From Pterobdella sp. o SKG-2022 (Eukaryota > Annelida > Clitellata > Hirudinida > Piscicolidae), in the NCBI GenBank assembly GCA_964035795.1, contig OZ038326.1:9021700-9085699 (forward strand): a DNA stretch of 64,000 nucleotides, read 5' to 3'. Shown here piece after piece: positions 58,321 to 64,000 of the stretch. The notes under the pieces were generated by a model, which made no database searches, was not told the origin of the DNA, and saw only the letters and a list, made by a program, of their open reading frames with translations. The position numbers and the translations under genes are program-made. Every line of letters starts with the position of its first letter. The stretch's first letter is position 1.

Positions 58321-59900
58321 CCTTAATATTTTTTCAAAGTTTGTTTTTAACCTTTTTTTAAAGTCCTTCACTTTCTTAATACTTCTTAAACCTTCCGGCA
58401 AGCTGTTCCACAAACAGACACCTTCGACTTGGGGACATATACAAATTGGTTGAGTATGAAAACCTAAGTTTTCGCCTTCTGTTTATTTTGGACATGGGTA
58501 TGAGCTCTTCCGATATATATTTTGGACCATATCCTAGCCTACCTTTAAATATAAGTATTGAATTTTATAAATAAATCTATCCCTCATTTTGACTCAATGT
58601 AACTTTTTCAAAACGGGAGTTCTATGGTCAATCTTCCTTGTGTCTGTATTTAACCTGGCTGTAGTATTGATAAGGGTCTGAACTCTACAAAGCTGCTTTT
58701 AAATTAACCACACTAAACCTGTGTTGCAATAATCTATTTCACTCATAATTAAAGCTATGGCAAGTGTTCTCAACCAAGGACACAGCTAGAATACATTTGA
58801 GTGTCATCTGCATATTGGTGAAAACTCAAACCGTGTTGTAGTGCAATTGCTTTTAGATCACTAGAATAAAGATTAAATAAGAGCGGGCCGATTGCAGAAC
58901 TTTGTAGCACACCAGTATGGAGAATAAATGAATTAGTCATAACGCTATTATTAGTAATATATTAACACATATTTTTTGTTTTTATTCATCAAAAAATGAT
59001 GTTTTTTAAAAATTTTTCGAAAATTTTAGTTTTTTTATAATAAAAATATTTTTAAAAAAGCTCATTTTCTGAAGAATAAAAACGAAAATTGTATATTACA
59101 AGATACTTACGAGATCTCTAAAAGAATAATTCATTTGATTAGCTCTTATACTATTCTAAGACAACCCTTGAAGCCAAATTTTTAAAATAGCTTATTTATT
59201 AAAATATTATGATTAATTAGGGTGGGACAAGATCTATCAATATCAAAAGACTAAAACTACCTTCATCAGCTGCTTTTAAGATACTCTTATGGATTTTTGT
59301 AATAGCAGTTTCTGTTGAATGACTAGCAAATCAAATCAATTACGAGTATGGTTATAGTAGCATTAACTTCAGTAGTTTCTAGACCACTGAGTATTATGAA
59401 CTTTGAATGCAATGTAATGTAATTTAAGTTTCCCTAGATATGACAATTTTAAAAAGAATTATGCAAGTATAACTAAATAAAAAAACAGAAAACTAAGATT
59501 ATATGAAAGAAACTACGATAAACAGACTGAAATTCCGGAAATTGATCATTTTCAACAAGAAAATTACATGTTTTTTTTAAAACCAACCGTTCCAGTAATT
59601 TTGATAAAACAAGGACATTTGAAACTGGTCCATGAGAGGATGGCTCAGATTGCTTCAACTTGGGTTTTTTTAATATCGTCGTCACACAGGCTAGCTTCAA
59701 ACCTTGAGGAACAGTTTCTAATTTAAAAGAGGTATTGAAAATGCCATTTCAATAGCCAAGTTGAGATTGGATCTAAAGCACACTGCTTATTCAGTAAATT
59801 GTTGATCATCTTCACCAATTACTCTTCATGCACCTCAAGAAATTCATCTAACACTGAAGTCTTGAATAAAACCTTATTTTGAAGTAAACCACCATCTACA
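58320..59900 (-). mobile_element. Family E CR1-like LINE, decayed, with an inserted repeat
   Basis: Minus strand: NNLLNKQCALDPISTWLLK near 59.8 kb, KLKQSEPSSHGPVSNVLVLS, KLLERLVLKKTCNFLVEND; later FHQYADDTQMYSS (Y-A-D-D) and the C-terminal SVCGTACRKV-type end at 58.4 kb. The 370-bp repeat family interrupts it at 59330-59515. Confidence 0.8.
59330..59515 (-). repeat. Interspersed repeat (copy 3, partial, inverted)
   Basis: CAAATCAATTACGAGTATGG, AGTTTCTAGACCACTGAGTA and AATTATGCAAGTATAACTAA are the reverse complements of blocks in copies 1 and 2. Confidence 0.75.
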
Positions 59901-59929
59901 CTTTTGACTTCACTAATTTTACAATCCAT

Positions 59930-60120
59930 GGGTTGGAAGGCATACAACAGTAGGTCTATGTTATGAGGTTAATGACATATGGCTCGAAAATCTGGGTAGT
60001 AAGATTTTTTGAAAAGAATATTTTGAGAAGAGCAAAAAAACGGATTTTTCGAATGATGTGTGCAGCAGGCTGATGGTGTGAGTACAAAGAAGTTGATGGT
60101 TAGATTGTGATTGGATATTA
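59930..60120 (+). mobile_element. Family B C-terminal fragment
   Basis: LMTYGSKIWVVRFFEKNILR and ADGVSTKKLMV-like residues, in several frames. Confidence 0.7.
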
Positions 60121-60575
60121 CAATCGTCATTTCTGTTTTACTACGCCCTCCATTAAAAGTAACCTTCCTATTATCTTTTTTCTTACACCAGCTCTTACCC
60201 ACATACATACTTTTCAACACAAAATTCTAACAGCATTCGTTCTTCCACGTTTCTCTTGCCTATTCCAAAATTTCCATGAACACCTTCAAACTTTTCAACC
60301 TTTTTGCCAATGGGCTTATTGAAGTCTCCTAAGCAAATCAAAACTTCATTTCCATTTTCCAACTTACACCTTCTTGCCATATCTTCATAAAACTTCTTTT
60401 CACTCATCGACCTTTGCAAACAATTCTCACTACCTTTTGGCCAAAAGTAATTACCACTACAATTACCCTATCTGATATCCTATTTAAATATGAAATGAAT
60501 TTGTTAATTTACAAACAATTCATTTCATATTTGCAAGTCATGTTCAATATAGCGAGAAAATTGAAAAGTGGTAGA
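60120..60575 (-). mobile_element. Family B 5' leader and endonuclease
   Basis: Minus strand: leader at 60500-60575, then MARRCKLENGNEVLICLGDF, EGVHGNFGIGKRNVEERMLL and WCKKKDNRKVTFNGGRS. G-D-F-N is the endonuclease motif. It abuts a plus-strand 3' fragment of the same family. Confidence 0.8.
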
Positions 60576-60599
60576 AATCATAATATTTTTTTTACCCCA

Positions 60600-61690
60600 T
60601 GCACCCTTGTCGTGGATGGGTGCTTCTCAGCTTCCCATCAAGACCGTCCAATCTTTCAGGAGCTCAGCCGCTCTCACATTGTCGGTCCACACTCTCGGGT
60701 CCCAGCGTGATGCTTATGTTGGGCAGGTGAAAAGGTGAAGGTGGGCGTGGCAGAGTGGACATGAGGGTGAGGTTTTGTTGAAGTATGAGAGGATAAAAGG
60801 CGATTTTTTCAATCTGAGTTGGGCGAGGGTCGTCGTGTTTGGTGATTTAGAGTGGTTTTTGAGTCGTGTATGAGTGGAGGTTGTTTATTAAGAATTTTTT
60901 GTGATTGGATAATATGTATTCGTTTACTATTTTTTAATGTATGGTTTTTATGTTGTTTTTTATTTTTGCATGAAAGGTGTTCTAATTGGTGTGTATGTTT
61001 ATGGTGTAATTGTTGTTTTTGTTTAATGTGTATAGTTTTTTGTATCTGGGAGGGGTCCTTGTGTGGTGAGTGGGTGTAATGAGTGGGTAGGGTGTGAGCC
61101 GTGAAGTTCGAAGTGGGTTTGGAGAGGGAGGATTTTGGTTTCTGAATGGAAGTGTTGGGTGTTGGTGTCTTGAGTGCAGTCCGTGATTGTTTTCAGAGCT
61201 GCGTTTTGTATTTTTTGGCATTTTTGAGAGAGGTGGAAGAGATATTCAATGATGGGAAGGAGTAGCGTTTTTTATGTGGGAATGAGTCTTTTCTTGCTTT
61301 TGACCCAGTGTGTTGATGTAAGGATTTTTAAGAGATTGAGTGATTTGTGGGCTTTTGTGTGGGTGGAAAAGTTTAAAATAAGGTCAAAAGTAAGGCCAAA
61401 GGTGGTAGGGTTAGAGGTGGTGGAAATGGGGGTGCTGTTGATGTAGATATTAAAGGGTTTGTTGTATTCTGAGCAGTTTGGGGTCATGAGCGTGGTTTTG
61501 ATTGGATTGATGTGGAGTTTGTTATTTTGAGCCTATTTGTGAACCTCGTTGAAATATGGGAGAAGGTTTTGGATGGCTGCGTTGGTGTTGGGGTGAGATG
61601 AGGTTATGGTGATGTCGTCTGCATAGGTGATGAGGTTGATTAAGTTGTTTTTTTGGAGGGGAATATCTAACACGTGGTGGCATCCTTCCT
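60600..61690 (-). mobile_element. Family G Jockey-like LINE
   Basis: Minus strand: NLITYADDITITSSHPNTNA (Y-A-D-D), LLPYFNEVHK, TTFGLTFDLILNFSTHTKAH, then ALKTITDCTQDTNTQHFHSE-like residues. Closely related to 22.6-23.4 kb. Confidence 0.88.
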
Positions 61691-62425
61691 GGAATTGTGC
61701 CTGTTGAAGAACTTGTCGTGCACCGTCTGTTGTGGCTGTAGAGACCGATCTTGCAGTGTCGGCCACAGTTTAGGCAAGTGAAGACTGGTGCGTTGTTTTG
61801 TTGTTCAACGGATGTCTCCTGGCTGGCTTTTTTCTGAAGTCTTTTAACTGCTGCTTGTTTAGCCATTTTCCCTTCACCATAAAACAGTCCCTTGAATACT
61901 GTAGATTTCCAGGTTGATCTGTTTGCAGCAAGTTTCTCCCAGTTGTCTGTGTTCATGTCACGCTTGCAAATATCCATGAAGGGAAGGTGTGGACGACCTT
62001 TCTTGTGCTTGCCTGTTGCGAGTTCGCTGTACAAAAGGTCTTTCGGTATGCGTCCATCATCCATTCTATGTACATGGCCTATCCAGCGAAGGCACCTCTG
62101 TCGAAGGAGGGTGTACATGGAGGGTATGTCTGCCTTGGCGAGAACTTCGGTGTTGGTGACTTTGTTCTGCCAGGTGATATAAAGGATTCTGCGCAGGCAC
62201 CTTATATGAAAGGTTTGAAGTTTCCTTTCTTGATGCGCATAGGTGGCCCAAGATTGCTTATCTTCGACTTGGAGCGTAGACGAGCAATGTTGAAGAGGCG
62301 GCCATGTGTTCTTGTATGGAGGTAGACACCGTCGCTTGATGTTCCAAATGCGTGCTTCAGTAGCAAAGCAAAGAAGATGCCAAAGAGGGTTGGTGCAAGT
62401 ACGCAACCTTGTTTTACAACTTCAA
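61690..62425 (-). mobile_element. Family C RTE-like C-terminal half
   Basis: Minus strand: FHIRCLRRILYITWQNKVTN, LRWIGHVHRMDDGRIPKDLL, ELATGKHKKGRPHLPFMDIC, and a C2H2 finger (FTCLNCGRHCKIGLYSHNRR). About 240 codons stay open, so this is a rather young copy. The 3' end joins a family G element. Confidence 0.92.
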
Positions 62426-63650
62426 GTACTGGCAGAGAGAATATACCCAGAATCGCAATGTGGTTTCAGGTCAAAAAGGTCGACTGTTGACATGATTTTC
62501 TTTCTACGCCAACTACAAGAAAAATGCCGAGAACAAAACCAACCACTGTACCTTGCTTTCATTGACTTGACTAAAGCGTTTGACCTAGTCAGTAGATGGT
62601 CTCTTCAAAATGCTGCCCATCAAAGCTGTTAAGTCTGATTAGGTCTTTTCATGACGGCATGCTAAGTGCCGTACAGTTTGTCGGCGACATCTCAAGCGCA
62701 TTTGGAATTAAAAGCGGTGTAAAACAAGGTTGCGTACTTGCACCCACCCTATTTGGCATCTTCTTTGCTTTGATACTGAAGCACGCATTTGGGGCATGCA
62801 AGCCACAGTTCAGTTCGGTGGTCAGATTTCTAAGCCATTTTCTATCAAAAAAGGGGTTAAACAAGGCTGTGTACTCGCTCCAACTCTGTTTGGTTTGTAC
62901 TTTTCCTATGTTTTTAAATCATTTTATGCCAACTTAGACAAAGACATTGGGTAATCCCTTCTTTCACGGAACGAAAATGACTTTTTCAAGCTAGCACGTT
63001 TTCGGTCAAAAACGAAAAAGGGTTACTGTTTCTCATACTTGAAAATGTTACGTTGATAACGAAAAGCTTCGTATCTTAATAACCTAACTAGTGTTCTGAA
63101 ATTATAGTCATTTTATTGTGGCCTTTTGGAAAAAATCAAAATCTTTGCTAAAGGAAGTTGATGTTTTTACCTACCTCGGTTTTTCCATATCCAAAACACG
63201 TGTGTTGATCATGAAATCACTATCAGAATAGGAAAGGCTTATACAGTATTTGGGCGACTAACAAAGCGTGTTTGGAAAAATCAGCATCTCAGCATTCGCA
63301 CTAAGGTCAGAGTTTATGAAGCATGTGTTCTTAGTATTTTTTTATATGGCGCTGTAACTTGGGCCTTATCGCCAAAATAAGTCTAGACTCAGTGCTTTCC
63401 TAGGTGCCTGAGATTTCTTTTAGATAAAACTTGGAGACAAAATTACAAATGAGGAGCTATTTGAGATTACAGGTTCCGCTCCTCTCTCTTCCTTGCTAGT
63501 ATTTTTGGTTACGCTGGGCTGGACCTTTGAACCGTATGCCAAACCACCGCATCCCTCGTTTTCTTCTCCATGGTGTACTAAAAGGAGGTAGTCGTCTAGT
63601 GGGTAGTTCACGTCTCAGATATAAGGATGTTTTAAAACGAGATACGAATG
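62425..63650 (+). mobile_element. Family C RTE-like RT and C-terminus, plus strand
   Basis: RT: PESQCGFRSKRSTVDMIFFL, LAFIDLTKAFDLVSR, SGVKQGCVLAPTLFGIFF. A second G-V-K-Q-G-C-V-L-A-P block follows at 62.85 kb. The C-terminal part resumes after a foldback element (VFTYLGFSISKT; GDKITNEELFEI). Confidence 0.85.
63035..63145 (+). repeat. Foldback-family arm, copy 4
   Basis: Same blocks as copy 3, inserted in the family C element between the RT and the Y-L-G-F segment. Confidence 0.8.
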
Positions 63651-64000
63651 GCTTTTCAATTCGTCCTGGTACTTGGATAATGGTGAAGAGTAGTATTATT
63701 GGCCTGGTGTTTTCTACTTTTTTGGTTTTATTGTCTTTTTGTATAGGGAGTAGGATGCCGAGGCCAAGTTGGTGAGGTTGTTTGTTGTTGATTGTGGTGT
63801 TTATTATACGAGTAAGTTTTTCAATGGTTGTGCTACTCATTATTTTTATAATTTCTGCTACAATATCGTCATAGCCTGGTGATCTATTGTTTTTGAGTGA
63901 TTGACAGTGTTGACTTCACTTAGTTGTTTTGACATTGATACGTGTTTGGTTTTCTTGTTTTTGTTGTGTTGCTGTTGTAGATTTGTTGAATTTTTCTTTA
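63650..64000 (-). mobile_element. RTE-like RT fragment at the window edge
   Basis: Minus strand reads QPHQLGLGILLPIQKDNKT, then KKVENTRPIILLFTI, the L-x-P-x-x-K...E-N-x-R-P-I-x-L-L motif of the RT N-terminal region. Cut by the window end. Confidence 0.7.

Overview
The window is AT-rich animal DNA. It contains spliced exons, CR1-, RTE- and I-like non-LTR retrotransposons, a piggyBac element, and long GATA, AAT and 18-bp tandem arrays. The mix of retroelement families suggests an invertebrate, possibly a cnidarian or another AT-rich lineage, but nothing here fixes the species. I see no bacterial-type genes, operons, CRISPR arrays or rRNA.

Two host genes can be recovered by splicing short exons by eye; most of these exons are too short to stand out as ORFs. 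(1) A minus-strand gene runs from about 39.45 kb down to about 5.29 kb. It encodes a probable signal peptide followed by two tandem FAM3/ILEI-type (GG) domains. Fifteen candidate exons are listed, and the intron phases agree at every proposed junction. The first coding exon, with the start Met, was not found. (2) A plus-strand gene near 55.1-55.9 kb encodes the thioredoxin core (CGHC) of a TMX3-like protein disulfide isomerase, with three consecutive exons visible. Its 5' and 3' exons were not found.

Everything else is mostly intronic or intergenic retrotransposon debris. I use working family letters. A: RTE-like (11.4-14.2 kb plus; 46.6-52.0 kb minus, split). B: RTE-like with a Cys-rich knuckle after the RT and an (ATG)n tail (1.4-3.1, 20.7-21.5, 47.1-50.5, 56.4-57.6 and 59.9-60.6 kb). 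C: RTE-like with a C-terminal C2H2 finger (11.0, 19.6, 35.8 and 61.7-63.65 kb). D: RTE-like (24.5-28.1 kb, split by piggyBac; pieces at 22.2 and 57.6 kb). E: CR1/L2-like (4.5, 14.3, 15-17.5, 28.2-29.2, 37.4 and 58.3-59.9 kb). F: RNase H-bearing LINE (6.1-8.4, 29.8-30.5 and 30.65-32.1 kb). G: Jockey-like (22.6-23.4, 52.8-53.3 and 60.6-61.7 kb). H: a large single-ORF LINE (41.0-44.8 kb; fragment at 17.6 kb). I: a further RTE-like family (36.0-37.3 and 55.3 kb). Every coding copy carries stops and frameshifts, so none looks active.

The order of some insertions can be read directly: a piggyBac element sits in a family D endonuclease with its TTAA target duplicated, and a family B element sits in a family A element. 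Small palindromic repeats share a GAAAAGCTTCG box next to a stem whose two arms co-vary between copies, which looks like a hammerhead-type RNA fold.
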